This document shows, piece after piece, positions 1-7,950 of a DNA stretch of 40,715 nt. Under the pieces are notes generated by a model, which worked only from the letters and a program-made list of their open reading frames with translations, was not told the origin of the DNA and made no database searches. Source of the DNA: an uncultured Prevotellaceae bacterium. Its GTDB lineage: Bacteria; Bacteroidota; Bacteroidia; Bacteroidales; Bacteroidaceae. The translations under genes were made by a program, and so were the position numbers. The stretch lies in contig CACXTX010000012.1 in the NCBI GenBank assembly GCA_902770635.1, forward strand, positions 1-40,715, in the 5' to 3' direction. Within the stretch, counting starts at the first letter, position 1, and each line of letters starts with the position of its first letter.

Positions 1-1
1 G

Positions 2-520
2 AAGTTCACGAAGGACCCGAACGACCCCGGCGTTTATCGCTACGTGATGTCGCCCGAACAGTATTCGAGCCTGAACCAGAAGAAGGTGATCAAGGAGGCA
101 GCTCTCCGCTCGGGTGTGAGCCAGGGTGTGATGCAGGCATGCTGGGATGCAGCTGGTGAGGTGATCAAGGCGTGGGCTACCGAAGGCCACAGCGTGGCTC
201 TGCCCGGACTGGGTACCATGCGTTTCGGACTGCGCTCGAAGTCCGTGGATGACGTGAACAAGGTGAAGACCGGTCTGATTACCAGCCGTCGCATCATCTT
301 CACCCCCGACGTGGACCTGAAGGACGAACTGAAGAACACGGCTATCGTCATCACCTGCTACGACCGCAACGGCGAAGAGGTGAAGCGTGTGACCAGTGCG
401 GACGACGCAGAGGTGGAGGACAACGAGAACGGCGGTGGTGAGAACCAGGGTGGCACTGACAACCAAAGCCAGGGCGGAGGCACGAATTCTGGTGACGAGA
501 ACCTGGGCGACGGAGATTAA
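2..520 (+). CDS. HU-like DNA-binding protein, 5' end cut by the window
   Basis: The reading frame is open to the left edge (from base 2, beginning KFTKDPNDPG), so the true start lies outside the window; the GTG at 44 and ATG at 47 are probably internal. The core resembles the HU/IHF-type family of Bacteroidetes: a helical part around QKKVIKEAALRSG followed by the beta-arm signature LPGLGTMRFGLRSKSV and the strand RRIIFTPDVDLKDEL. Such proteins bind DNA, and members next to small 'smalltalk' peptides are common in Bacteroidales. The last 40 or so residues are an acidic Gly/Asn/Gln-rich low-complexity tail (ENGGGENQGG, GDENLGDGD), probably disordered. A strong hairpin terminator follows the stop at once. 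The gene is visibly more G+C-rich than the Fic gene downstream. Family call fairly sure; DNA target and role unknown. Confidence 0.75.
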   Translation, partial: KFTKDPNDPGVYRYVMSPEQYSSLNQKKVIKEAALRSGVSQGVMQACWDAAGEVIKAWATEGHSVALPGLGTMRFGLRSKSVDDVNKVKTGLITSRRIIFTPDVDLKDELKNTAIVITCYDRNGEEVKRVTSADDAEVEDNENGGGENQGGTDNQSQGGGTNSGDENLGDGD

Positions 521-522
521 GC

Positions 523-544
523 GAAAAGGGCTGCGGCCCTTTTC
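523..544 (+). terminator. Hairpin terminator after the HU-like gene
   Basis: A perfect 9-bp stem GAAAAGGGC / GCCCTTTTC with a 4-base loop starts two bases after the stop codon. It has a T-rich 3' arm but no long T tract after it. Confidence 0.7.
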
Positions 545-554
545 TAGTGAAAAG

Positions 555-589
555 TCTTTGACCAAGGTACAAAGCGACCAAAGGTCGAG
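555..589. repeat. REP-like two-hairpin dispersed repeat, copy 1
   Basis: The sequence has two successive hairpins. The first is CTTTGACC...GGTACAAAG with a one-base bulge, and the second is CGACC-AAA-GGTCG. Near-identical copies occur at 9260-9297 and, lacking the second hairpin, at 30586-30610. All three lie in intergenic DNA in the same orientation. This copy has two bases fewer in the first loop than copy 2. Confidence 0.7.
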
Positions 590-691
590 CGGAACAGTGA
601 AAAGTGAAAAATTTTCTACCGATGTAGAAGTGAGGAATGAGTAATGGAAATGGAAAATGAGAAATGAAATAAGCGGAGAGGAGGAAATGAG

Positions 692-790
692 ATGAAGAAG
701 AATCGATTGATTGAGGTGGCGGTGAAGGTGATAGTAGCCGCGCTCACAGCTTTCCTGACGGCACTGGGTACTACCAGCTGCATGAGGTAA
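692..790 (+). CDS. Smalltalk-type 32-residue peptide
   Basis: The 32-residue product starts MKKNRLIEVAVKVIVAALTA and ends TTSCMR. It has a short basic N-terminus, one hydrophobic segment (about residues 8-27) rich in Ala, Val, Leu and Thr, and a C-terminal Ser-Cys-Met. This matches the pattern of the Bacteroidales 'smalltalk' peptides usually encoded beside HU-like genes, as here. The function of that family is unknown. The start is supported by a clear AGGAGG seven bases upstream (679-684), which is unusual because Bacteroidetes genes normally lack Shine-Dalgarno sites. A terminator follows six bases after the stop. The Cys near the C-terminus is not a usable lipobox because too little sequence follows it. 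Confidence 0.7.
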   Translation: MKKNRLIEVAVKVIVAALTAFLTALGTTSCMR

Positions 791-795
791 AAGGG

Positions 796-826
796 AAGAA
801 GGTTGGGCGTAATGCTCAGCCTTCTT
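796..826 (+). terminator. Hairpin terminator after the smalltalk peptide
   Basis: AAGAAGGTTGGGC pairs with GCTCAGCCTTCTT over 13 positions, two of them G-T pairs, around a 5-base loop. Confidence 0.7.
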
Positions 827-884
827 GTATGTTAAATGATGTTGTATTATACCGAAAACCTGCTCAAAATTACCAGAAAAAACC

Positions 885-892
885 TATTTTTG
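885..892 (+). promoter_or_regulatory. Possible -7 box for the Fic gene
   Basis: TATTTTTG fits the Bacteroidetes -7 consensus TAnnTTTG, 62 bases before the Fic start. No good -33 TTTG is seen at the usual distance, and the region is A/T-rich, so a chance match is possible. Confidence 0.35.
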
Positions 893-954
893 TTATTACA
901 ATCGTGCAAAATGACGGCCTAGAAAATAAAATCAAATAAATATTGTAAAATATT

Positions 955-1779
955 ATGTTTAAACCATCTTATCATTTAACAACAGAAGCGATTTTGCTGA
1001 TATCCGAAATTTCAGAACAAGTAGGGATCCTCGAAACGCTGACAGAGAAAGAAGAAAAAGTCCCGGAAGAGAACGTTGACCCGTTCCTGGAAGACAACCT
1101 TCTAAGCGCACACGAGAAAATGACAGACGGACTGAGCGATGGAACAGGACGGTACAGAACTGACGATCCGCGCATCCAATTACACATGTCCATGCTCTTC
1201 GACTGGCTTAAGTACACCGACGAGCATCCGCTCATCAGAAGTTGTATTTTTCATTACGAAATAATCGCCATTCATCCCTTTTTGGAAGGAAACGAACGCC
1301 TGGGACTATACTGGCAGGTGCTTCTGTTGGCTCAATGGAGGCCTGTTTTTGCTGGACTGTCTCTCGAGTCCGTTGTCATAGAGCGTCAGCAAGAATATCG
1401 GCGCGTATTGGCCTATCACGGTGAAACCGCAAAAACGAGCCATTTCATCGAGTTTATCCTACACTGCTTATTAGATATTATTGTACGCGAGGTAAAGAAT
1501 AAAGTAGAGAATAAAGTAAAGAATAAAAGTAGAGGAAAAACCAAGGAAAACACGTCCGAAAACGCCCTAAACGAGGGCAACGAAGCCCAACTTTCCAAGT
1601 CTGAGCAGCGAGTTGTCAAGCTCCTGACTGCCGATCCGCGCATCACCATAGGCAACCTATCCCAACGCCTACAGCTCTCCGAAGCCGGTATTAACAAGGT
1701 TTTAGCCCAGCTCCGCAAGAAGGGAATCATCGAACGCGTGGGTGCCAACAAGAATGGCTCTTGGAAAGTCAATATCTAA
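955..1779 (+). CDS. Fic-domain protein with C-terminal winged helix, degenerate Fic motif
   Basis: The 274-residue protein has a Fic fold at about residues 45-175. Its motif is H107-PFLEGNERLGL against the canonical HxFx(D/E)GN(G/K)RxxR, so the catalytic His, the acidic residue, the GN pair and the first Arg are kept. The Gly/Lys is Glu114 and the last Arg, which helps hold the ATP phosphates, is Leu118. Fic enzymes transfer AMP or other groups from nucleotides onto Ser/Thr/Tyr of target proteins; this variant may be weak, altered or inactive (inference). A Lys/Asn-rich linker (about residues 180-205) made of VKNK/VENK units leads to a winged helix-turn-helix (about residues 213-272, RITIGNLSQRLQLS then LAQLRKKGIIERVG). 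Fic-wHTH fusions in Bacteroidetes are often regulators of neighbouring loci. The gene stands alone between terminators, and no antitoxin partner is visible. Confidence 0.8.
   Translation: MFKPSYHLTTEAILLISEISEQVGILETLTEKEEKVPEENVDPFLEDNLLSAHEKMTDGLSDGTGRYRTDDPRIQLHMSMLFDWLKYTDEHPLIRSCIFHYEIIAIHPFLEGNERLGLYWQVLLLAQWRPVFAGLSLESVVIERQQEYRRVLAYHGETAKTSHFIEFILHCLLDIIVREVKNKVENKVKNKSRGKTKENTSENALNEGNEAQLSKSEQRVVKLLTADPRITIGNLSQRLQLSEAGINKVLAQLRKKGIIERVGANKNGSWKVNI
1492..1527 (+). repeat. Three 12-bp tandem repeats inside the Fic gene
   Basis: Three units of GTARAGAATAAA (R is A or G) encode V-[KE]-N-K three times in the linker between the Fic and winged-helix domains. The unit is a multiple of three, so gain or loss of copies would change linker length without a frameshift. 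Confidence 0.85.
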
Positions 1780-1840
1780 GCATTTCCTTGAAATAATTCA
1801 TTATATACCACTCGCAATCAATATATTATAATGAATAAAC

Positions 1841-1875
1841 AAAAGAGGGCTATCACCATCGACAGTCCTCTTTTT
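1841..1875 (+). terminator. Terminator after the Fic gene
   Basis: AAAAGAGGGCT pairs with AGTCCTCTTTT (one G-T pair) and the 3' arm continues into a T run, 61 bases after the Fic stop codon. Confidence 0.75.
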
Positions 1876-2322
1876 CATCCCGGTATCTTCATCCAACACC
1901 CCCTTTCCGCTATCTTTTATGTACTCAATTAAAAACTTTCCGAATACTTGACATTATTATCATTCCTATTTGCCCTCTTTTTGCCCTTCTCGGGAACTTT
2001 TTCACGTGATTTCCTCCGCCATCTCCATCCATTAAGTTTCTTTCGGACTCAACCCCTACCCCACCCTTCTCTCATCTCACTGATCAAGCAAAAGTCCGTC
2101 TTCCCCAATCTATGAAACCTATCCTATCACTACCCACTGACTGTTTCCAAACTCACTTTCCTGCTCATATGAGAAAATAATATTCCTTTACATTATAACA
2201 TATATACGTTAATCATACCCCACTTTTCGTGTATAATATTTTCTTTGTGTACGTTTTACACTATTCCAATTCACAACCGCAAAACTGTCTATTTTATCAA
2301 TCCTCCGCGTTAGAGAATACAC
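1876..2322. other. Non-coding, pyrimidine-rich convergent intergenic region
   Basis: This gap between the Fic and thrS terminators holds no convincing gene. From about 1890 to 2160 the plus strand is strongly C/T-rich; after that it becomes A/T-rich. A 64-codon frame at 2229-2423 runs through the thrS terminator and is not credible. There are no repeats shared with other parts of the window. Confidence 0.6.
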
Positions 2323-2358
2323 AAAAAAAAGAAAGGCTGCACCAACTTGTGCAGCCCT
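2323..2358 (-). terminator. Rho-independent terminator of thrS
   Basis: Read on the minus strand, GGCTGCACAAGTTGGTGCAGCC forms a tight hairpin followed by TTTCTTTTTTTT, 27 bases past the thrS stop codon. It is a textbook stem plus U tract. Confidence 0.9.
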
Positions 2359-2385
2359 TTTGGGGGATTCTAAAGATGGGAATGA

Positions 2386-4329
2386 TCAGAAATCCTTGGT
2401 CATCTCAGCCACCTCGGCATTGATATGGTCAACGAACTGCTGGATGGTCATCACGGTCTGTTCGCCACCACCCTGTGGACGTACGGCAACGGTGCCGTCG
2501 GCAGCCTCTTTCTCACCCACAATGACCATATAAGGAATGCGCTTCTGCTCGTTGTCGCGGATCTTACGACCGAGCTTCTCGTTGCGCAGGTCGATAGTAG
2601 GACGAACGCCACCAGCCTCAAACTTCTTAGCGACCTCCTTGGCATAGTCGTTATACTTCTCGGACAGCGGCAGGACAGCCACCTGCTCGGGTGTGAGCCA
2701 GAGGGGGAAGTGGCCGCTGGTGTGCTCGATGAGTACGGCACAGAAGCGCTCCAAAGAGCCAAAGGGTGCGCGGTGAATCATAACGGGCGTCTTCTTCGTG
2801 TTGTCCTCGTCGGTATATTCCAACTGGAAGCGCTTAGGCAGGTTGTAGTCCACCTGAATGGTTCCCAGCTGCCAGCGACGACCAATGGCGTCCTTAATCA
2901 TGAAGTCGAGCTTAGGACCATAGAAGGCAGCCTCGCCGTATTCCACCTTAGCACGCAGTCCTTTCTCCTGACAAGCCTCGACGATGGCCTTCTCAGCCAG
3001 AGCCCAGTCTTCGTCAGTACCTACGTACTTGTCGTGGTCGTTAGGGTCACGCAAAGAGATCTGAGCCTCGAAGTTGAAGCCAAAGGCGGTCAGCACAATG
3101 CCAATGATGTCCATCACATTCAGGAACTCCTGCTTCACCTGGTCAGGACGACAGAACAGGTGGGCATCGTCCTGCGTGAACGAACGCACACGCGTCAGGC
3201 CGTGAAGCTCGCCACTCTGCTCGTAACGGTAAACGGTGCCAAACTCAGCAATACGCAGTGGCAGGTCACGATAAGAACGAGGCTTCCAAGCGAAGATTTC
3301 GCAGTGGTGAGGGCAGTTCATGGGTTTCAGCATGTACTCCTCGTCCTCCTCGGGGGTGTGGATGGGCTGGAACGAATCCTTGCCATAGTGAGCATAGTGA
3401 CCAGAAGTGACATAGAGGTTCTTGGAACCGATATGCGGCGTGATGACCTCCTGATAGCCGAAACGCTTCTGAACCTTGCGCAGGTGGTCCTGCAGGCGCA
3501 GACGCAGGTCGGTACCCTTAGGCAACCAGATAGGCAAACCCTTGCCCACCTTGTCGGAGAACATGAACAGCTCCATCTCCTTGCCAATCTTACGATGGTC
3601 GCGCTTCTTGGCTTCCTCGAGCATGACGAGATACTCGTCGAGCATCTTCTTCTTGGGGAAAGAGATGCCATAGAGGCGCTGCATCTGCTCGCGACTGGCA
3701 TCACCACGCCAGAAAGCGCCAGCCACAGAAGTCAGCTTGATAGCCTTAATCTCGCCGGTATCTACCAAGTGCGGGCCACGACAAAGGTCGGTAAACGCGC
3801 CCTGGGTATAAGTCGTAATCGTACCATCCTCCAAGTCCTGCTCAATGTGCTCGCACTTGTAGGTCTGACCATCGGCAGCAAACTCCTTGAGCGCATCAGC
3901 CTTGGCAATCTCCTTGCGAACCACCGGCTCTTTCTTGGATGACAGTTCTTTCATCTTAGCTTCAATCGTTGGGAAGTCGCTCTCCTTAATGCTCTCGCCG
4001 TTGGGCAGCAGCACATCGTAGAAGAAACCATTCTCGACAGCAGGTCCGAAACCAAACTGGATGCCCGGGTACAATTCCTGCAGAGCCTCAGCCAGAAGGT
4101 GTGCTGAAGTGTGCCAGAAGGTGTGCTTGCCTTGCTCGTCGTCCCACTTATAGAGCTCGATAGTAGCATCCTCATTGATAGGACGGTTCAGCTCTACAGT
4201 CTCGCCATTTACGCCACAGGCCAAAACGCTGCGTGCCAGAGCTGGCGAAATGCTCTCGGCAATCTGAAAACCAGTAATGCCCTGTTCATACGAGCGAACA
4301 GATCCATCTGGGAAAGTAATGTTGATCAT
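2386..4329 (-). CDS. thrS: Threonine-tRNA ligase
   Basis: At 647 residues this is full length for bacterial ThrRS, the class II enzyme that charges tRNA-Thr with threonine. In order it shows an N-terminal TGS domain (residues 1-60, [12 protein letters not shown]), an editing domain with the HTSAH and CRGPH metal/His motifs, and the catalytic core. The core has the zinc-binding Cys in [10 protein letters not shown], motif 2 around [14 protein letters not shown], and motif 3 around [15 protein letters not shown]-terminal anticodon-binding domain follows (about residue 545 on, [13 protein letters not shown]). The start ATG begins [10 protein letters not shown], as expected for the TGS domain. 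The WalJ-like gene ends 43 bases upstream on the same strand, so the two may be cotranscribed. No T-box or other leader is seen. Confidence 0.97.
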   Translation of the reverse strand: MINITFPDGSVRSYEQGITGFQIAESISPALARSVLACGVNGETVELNRPINEDATIELYKWDDEQGKHTFWHTSAHLLAEALQELYPGIQFGFGPAVENGFFYDVLLPNGESIKESDFPTIEAKMKELSSKKEPVVRKEIAKADALKEFAADGQTYKCEHIEQDLEDGTITTYTQGAFTDLCRGPHLVDTGEIKAIKLTSVAGAFWRGDASREQMQRLYGISFPKKKMLDEYLVMLEEAKKRDHRKIGKEMELFMFSDKVGKGLPIWLPKGTDLRLRLQDHLRKVQKRFGYQEVITPHIGSKNLYVTSGHYAHYGKDSFQPIHTPEEDEEYMLKPMNCPHHCEIFAWKPRSYRDLPLRIAEFGTVYRYEQSGELHGLTRVRSFTQDDAHLFCRPDQVKQEFLNVMDIIGIVLTAFGFNFEAQISLRDPNDHDKYVGTDEDWALAEKAIVEACQEKGLRAKVEYGEAAFYGPKLDFMIKDAIGRRWQLGTIQVDYNLPKRFQLEYTDEDNTKKTPVMIHRAPFGSLERFCAVLIEHTSGHFPLWLTPEQVAVLPLSEKYNDYAKEVAKKFEAGGVRPTIDLRNEKLGRKIRDNEQKRIPYMVIVGEKEAADGTVAVRPQGGGEQTVMTIQQFVDHINAEVAEMTKDF

Positions 4330-4372
4330 ATTTACAATATATGTTAAAGATTAAAATTCTATTTTCTCACCT

Positions 4373-5176
4373 CTACACCAACTCATACGGTCCTGTAGGC
4401 GTAGTACGCTTGAGCACCTCCAGCTGGAAATCAGCCCCAGCAACGATGCCATAGCCACGCAGAACGGACTCAACGGTCTTACGGGCCAGTTCCGGATGAT
4501 TGTTCTCCTCACTGAGATGGCAAAGCCACACGTGGCGTAACTGCTCCGACATATTCTCGGCAATAGTCACTCCACAGTCGTAATTGCTGAGATGACCGGT
4601 CTTTGAAAGGATACGGTCTTTGAGGAACTGAGGATAAGGACCATTCTGAACCATCTCTATATCGTGATTGGCCTCAATAACCAGATAGTTGGCGCGACCG
4701 ATAAACGACTTCATCTCGTCGGTGACCGAACCCACATCGGTCATGATGCAAAACACCACACCTTCCGCTTCTATCAGATAGCCCACATTGTCGGAACTGT
4801 CGTGCGGAACAGCAAAGGGAGTCACCAGAAACTCTCCTATCTGTTGCGTGACGCCTTTCTCCACGTAACAGGTGAGCCCGGGTGCCAGCTTCTTGGTCAC
4901 ACAATAGTTGCGGTTAATGCCCTCATGCACCTCCTTGGTGGCATAGACCGGCACCGAATAGTCGTGACTGAAAGAGCCTACCGACTTGATATGGTCAGCA
5001 TGATCGTGGGTGACAAGCACATGATGAATCTGCGAGAGACTGCATCCGTAGTCCCTACAACTCTTTTTCAGGCCTCTCAACCCTACGCCTACATCGATGA
5101 GCAGGGCATCCGTAGAGGTTGCCAACTCATAGCAGTTACCACTGCTGCCACTGCCAAAAGAGATGAATTTTAGCAT
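4373..5176 (-). CDS. MBL-fold metallo-hydrolase of the WalJ/YycJ type
   Basis: The 267-residue protein opens with MLKFISFGSGSSGNC, the typical start of the WalJ/YycJ branch of the metallo-beta-lactamase superfamily. The metal site THDHADH (HxHxDH) follows at about residues 56-62, with further ligands in VPHDSSDNVG, MTDVGSVTDE, EANHD and CHLSEENN. Family members are cytoplasmic nucleases or phosphodiesterases; some Firmicutes members have exonuclease activity, but the role in Bacteroidetes is not settled. A minus-strand -7 box (TAATTTTG, 5196-5203) sits 19 bases before the start. The lipoprotein gene at 5261 diverges from it. No signal peptide is present. Confidence 0.88.
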   Translation of the reverse strand: MLKFISFGSGSSGNCYELATSTDALLIDVGVGLRGLKKSCRDYGCSLSQIHHVLVTHDHADHIKSVGSFSHDYSVPVYATKEVHEGINRNYCVTKKLAPGLTCYVEKGVTQQIGEFLVTPFAVPHDSSDNVGYLIEAEGVVFCIMTDVGSVTDEMKSFIGRANYLVIEANHDIEMVQNGPYPQFLKDRILSKTGHLSNYDCGVTIAENMSEQLRHVWLCHLSEENNHPELARKTVESVLRGYGIVAGADFQLEVLKRTTPTGPYELV

Positions 5177-5195
5177 GATTCTTTCAAATTTTGTG

Positions 5196-5203
5196 CAAAA
5201 TTA
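5196..5203 (-). promoter_or_regulatory. -7 box for the WalJ-like gene
   Basis: The minus strand reads TAATTTTG (TAnnTTTG), 19 bases before the start codon at 5176. It gives a short leader and forms half of a divergent promoter pair. Confidence 0.55.
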
Positions 5204-5226
5204 ATAAAAAAGTAGCGGTTTTTACT

Positions 5227-5234
5227 TATCTTTG
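5227..5234 (+). promoter_or_regulatory. -7 box for the small lipoprotein gene
   Basis: TATCTTTG is an exact match to TAnnTTTG and lies 26 bases before the ATG at 5261. No clear -33 TTTG is seen 19-21 bases upstream. Confidence 0.65.
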
Positions 5235-5260
5235 CAGAGATTTTTCACTTATTTAATGGT

Positions 5261-5710
5261 ATGAAAGTGTTTTTTCTATTTTGCGCGGCTATTTTGATGT
5301 CCAGTTGTGACTTCACCAGCGACCATGATCAAGAAGCGACAGAGGCTGCCGTCTGCTGGGCTGAAGCCTATTTCAACTACGATTTCCACAAGGCTGAGGA
5401 ATACGCCACCCCAGAAAGCGGGCGATGGCTGAAATTTGCCGCATCAAACACTACTGAGCACGACCTGCAACTGGTTCAGCAGAACGGAAACGGGGCGACA
5501 GTGGAAGTGGAAGACTTTTTCCCGGAGGCCAACGACACGCTGCGAGTGGTGTCGCTGAAGGTCAGCAACTATGTCAGCAGCACACTGCCGGCAGAATCGG
5601 CACAGCTGGTGGATGAAGGTGTGTTCAACATCACCACCGTACTGAGAGACGGGAAATGGTTGGTTAAAATGGAAGGCCTACCGCAAAGTGAAAAGCAAAG
5701 TCGCGACTGA
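5261..5710 (+). CDS. Small lipoprotein, probably NTF2-like
   Basis: The 149-residue protein has a lipoprotein signal peptide (MKVFFLFCAAILMSSCDF, lipid-attachment Cys at 16). The mature part starts with a helix (EATEAAVCWAEAYFNYDFHKAEEYATPESGRW) and ends with strands ending DGKWLVKMEG. That layout is typical of NTF2-like DUF4878-type lipoproteins, in which a cone-shaped fold may bind a ligand or partner. No catalytic motif is visible. It is driven from its own promoter, divergent from the WalJ-like gene. Its last 47 bases overlap the 3' end of the convergent TamL gene, so the tail after GLPQ may have been gained by loss of an earlier stop. Function unknown. Confidence 0.75.
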   Translation: MKVFFLFCAAILMSSCDFTSDHDQEATEAAVCWAEAYFNYDFHKAEEYATPESGRWLKFAASNTTEHDLQLVQQNGNGATVEVEDFFPEANDTLRVVSLKVSNYVSSTLPAESAQLVDEGVFNITTVLRDGKWLVKMEGLPQSEKQSRD

Positions 5711-7874
5711 GACGAGGATGTATCAAGGGGAAATGGTCCTTCTCATCCTCATAGGCCGGATTGACAGCCTTCATACCCATATCAAAGCGAACGACAAAAT
5801 AGTCGAAATTCAAGCGAATACCCATTCCGTAGCTGACAGCCAACTGTTGCCAGAACTCTGACATCTTGAACTGTCCACCAGGCTGGTCTTCATATTCGCG
5901 AAGCGTCCAGATATTACCTGCATCGACGAACAAGGCTCCTCCAAACTTCCAGAACAGGTTGGCACGATACTCCAGATTCAAGTCCAGTTTCATATCGCCC
6001 GTCTGGTTGATGAAGTCGATGCGTCCGTCCGTCCCGATAAACTTACCGGGACCCAGGCTGCGCACGCTCCATCCTCGCACACTGTTGGCACCTCCAGAGA
6101 AGAAGCGTTTCTCGAAGGGCAGAATATTGCTGTTTCCATAAGGATAGGCGATGCCAAAGCCTAAATGGAACACCAGTTGGTTGTTATAGTCAAACACGAA
6201 CTTACGGGTAAAGTCGAACATACCACGAACATACTGTGCATAGGCTATATCGATGAAGGTATATTGTCCTTCGTCATTCTTATGAAAGTTGAACGCCTTA
6301 GAAGCCAGATTAAGCAGATTACCCGCTGTCTCGACACTGGTCTTAATGGCATAAATACCATTGTTGTACGTATAGCCAAAGCCCAGTTTCATGATAAACA
6401 GGTTCTCGTAGTTATATCGTAGGATGGAGTTGCGCGAATCCGTATTGTCCAGATACTCCCGTTTAAACGTGTCGCTGATCCAAGGCATAGAAATATAGTT
6501 CAGATCAAGGAGGTCCACCTGATAGCGGTCGTGATGGTTCTGGTCGTGCCACTTATAACGCCAGGCGACGGAGAACACCCTGCGCATAAACTCCGGACGG
6601 TTCTGGAGGTCGTACAGGAGCGCCACCTCAGAGGAAGCATTGACACGACGACGGAAACTGGAGGACAACAAGGGAGCGATGAAACGGGGGAACGACAAAC
6701 GAGCCTCAGCACTATACTCCATAAAGTTCTTGTTGCTGTAGCCCTCCAGACCGCGAATAGCCTCATAGGCTCCACGCAGCACGATGCTCAGATTTTCAGA
6801 GCCATGAAAGATGTTGCGGTTCTGATAGGTCAGAGATACGGCTGCACCAAAGTCGCCTGCGGTATTGGTTCCCTCTGGTTGGAAAGAGATGGTAGAAGGC
6901 TTGTTGGTGCTTACATGAATATCACAGTCTAAAACGGGTTCAAAATCGCGTTCGTGGAAACTGATATTGGTATATCGCACAGCACCCAATCGACCGAAAT
7001 GGTTATAGGTGCTTTGGAGGTCATCAAACGCATAGAGTGCACCACTCTCCAAGAAAGTATTGCTGCTCAGCACCGACTGACGCAAGGGGATGACCGAATC
7101 ATTGGGATTGCCACTGACGAATTTCACGTCACCGATGGTATATACCCGATGGGGCAGATTACTCTCCTCGCCACTACGGTACTTATCCAACACAAGTGTG
7201 ATATCAATAAGATGGCTGCCTGGAACGGAGTCAGCCTTATAGCTGATGAAATCCTTGTTGAAACGATAATAGCCACGATTAGCCAGATAACGGCTGATGC
7301 GGGAGCGTTCGTTGTCGAGATTGGCTACATTAAACATCATGCCCGACTTAAGCCCACGACGCGTACTGTCTGCCATATTCAGCAAAATGGCTATAGCGGA
7401 ATCACGGATGTCGTAATCTACCTTATTAATAAAATAGGGCTGGCGGGGATGCAACAGGTAGGTGGTAACCAACTTCTTACCCTTTATCTCATTATACACA
7501 TCGACAGAGGCGCGCAGATAGCCCATATTCTGCAACTGCGTCTGTAGCATTTCCATTGAAGCCCTCGTACTGGCAGAATCGTACAACTGGGGGGCTTCAC
7601 CAATAGAGCGAAGGAACCGGTTAATCCATTTGGTGGTATCACGACCTGAGAGGGAATAAGTGGCCAAGGGCAACTTGGCGGCAGAAAACCAGCGCGAGTT
7701 GCCCCGCTGACGAACCAGTTGACGCATCTCGCTGGGATTGACACCCAAGGCATTGGTATCGCACTTCACCTTCACTTTGTCCAACAGGTATTCGCCCTCA
7801 GGAACAAATTTCGTCACTGAGCAGGAAGCCAACAGGGCAGTGATAAGCAGCAATATGAAGATGCGAATACGCAT
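5664..7874 (-). CDS. tamL: TamL-type outer-membrane assembly lipoprotein (BamA/TamA family)
   Basis: The 736-residue protein begins with a lipoprotein signal (LLASCSVTKF, Cys at 18) and the SVTKFVPEGEYLL signature of Bacteroidetes TamL. POTRA-like repeats fill about residues 25-320. They are followed by a 16-strand Omp85 barrel with the hallmark loop around FFSGGANSVRGWSVRSLGPG and a C-terminal strand ending in Phe (FAFHFAVGLPF), the recognition signal for barrel insertion. TamL works with TamB to place proteins or lipids in the outer membrane. The divergent neighbour is a TrmH-like methyltransferase, a pairing I recall from other Bacteroidetes. Its 3' end overlaps a convergent lipoprotein gene by 47 bases. 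No tamB gene is in the window. Confidence 0.88.
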   Translation of the reverse strand: MRIRIFILLLITALLASCSVTKFVPEGEYLLDKVKVKCDTNALGVNPSEMRQLVRQRGNSRWFSAAKLPLATYSLSGRDTTKWINRFLRSIGEAPQLYDSASTRASMEMLQTQLQNMGYLRASVDVYNEIKGKKLVTTYLLHPRQPYFINKVDYDIRDSAIAILLNMADSTRRGLKSGMMFNVANLDNERSRISRYLANRGYYRFNKDFISYKADSVPGSHLIDITLVLDKYRSGEESNLPHRVYTIGDVKFVSGNPNDSVIPLRQSVLSSNTFLESGALYAFDDLQSTYNHFGRLGAVRYTNISFHERDFEPVLDCDIHVSTNKPSTISFQPEGTNTAGDFGAAVSLTYQNRNIFHGSENLSIVLRGAYEAIRGLEGYSNKNFMEYSAEARLSFPRFIAPLLSSSFRRRVNASSEVALLYDLQNRPEFMRRVFSVAWRYKWHDQNHHDRYQVDLLDLNYISMPWISDTFKREYLDNTDSRNSILRYNYENLFIMKLGFGYTYNNGIYAIKTSVETAGNLLNLASKAFNFHKNDEGQYTFIDIAYAQYVRGMFDFTRKFVFDYNNQLVFHLGFGIAYPYGNSNILPFEKRFFSGGANSVRGWSVRSLGPGKFIGTDGRIDFINQTGDMKLDLNLEYRANLFWKFGGALFVDAGNIWTLREYEDQPGGQFKMSEFWQQLAVSYGMGIRLNFDYFVVRFDMGMKAVNPAYEDEKDHFPLIHPRLSRDFAFHFAVGLPF

Positions 7875-7892
7875 GATTTGCTAATTTTTCGG

Positions 7893-7900
7893 CAAAGGTA
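7893..7900 (-). promoter_or_regulatory. -7 box for tamL
   Basis: The minus strand reads TACCTTTG, 18 bases before the tamL start at 7874. It is one half of a divergent promoter with the box at 7924-7931. Confidence 0.65.
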
Positions 7901-7923
7901 CAAAAATTATTCTTATTTTTTAT

Positions 7924-7931
7924 TATCTTTG
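7924..7931 (+). promoter_or_regulatory. -7 box for the RNA methyltransferase gene
   Basis: TATCTTTG is an exact TAnnTTTG match, 19 bases before the ATG at 7951. Confidence 0.65.
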
Positions 7932-7950
7932 CAAGCAAAAGTGAAACAAC

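Noticed and set aside
44-49. GTG/ATG as the true start of the HU-like gene
   Set aside because: The frame is open and protein-like back to the window edge (KFTKDPNDPG...), so the gene most likely starts upstream.
2229-2423. 64-codon plus-strand frame in the Fic-thrS gap
   Set aside because: It runs through the thrS terminator and into thrS itself, with no promoter and no recognisable product.
2425-3942. A 505-codon plus-strand open frame
   Set aside because: It lies entirely antisense to thrS, whose motifs are certain, and its product has no recognisable domain. Long antisense frames arise from codon bias in conserved genes.
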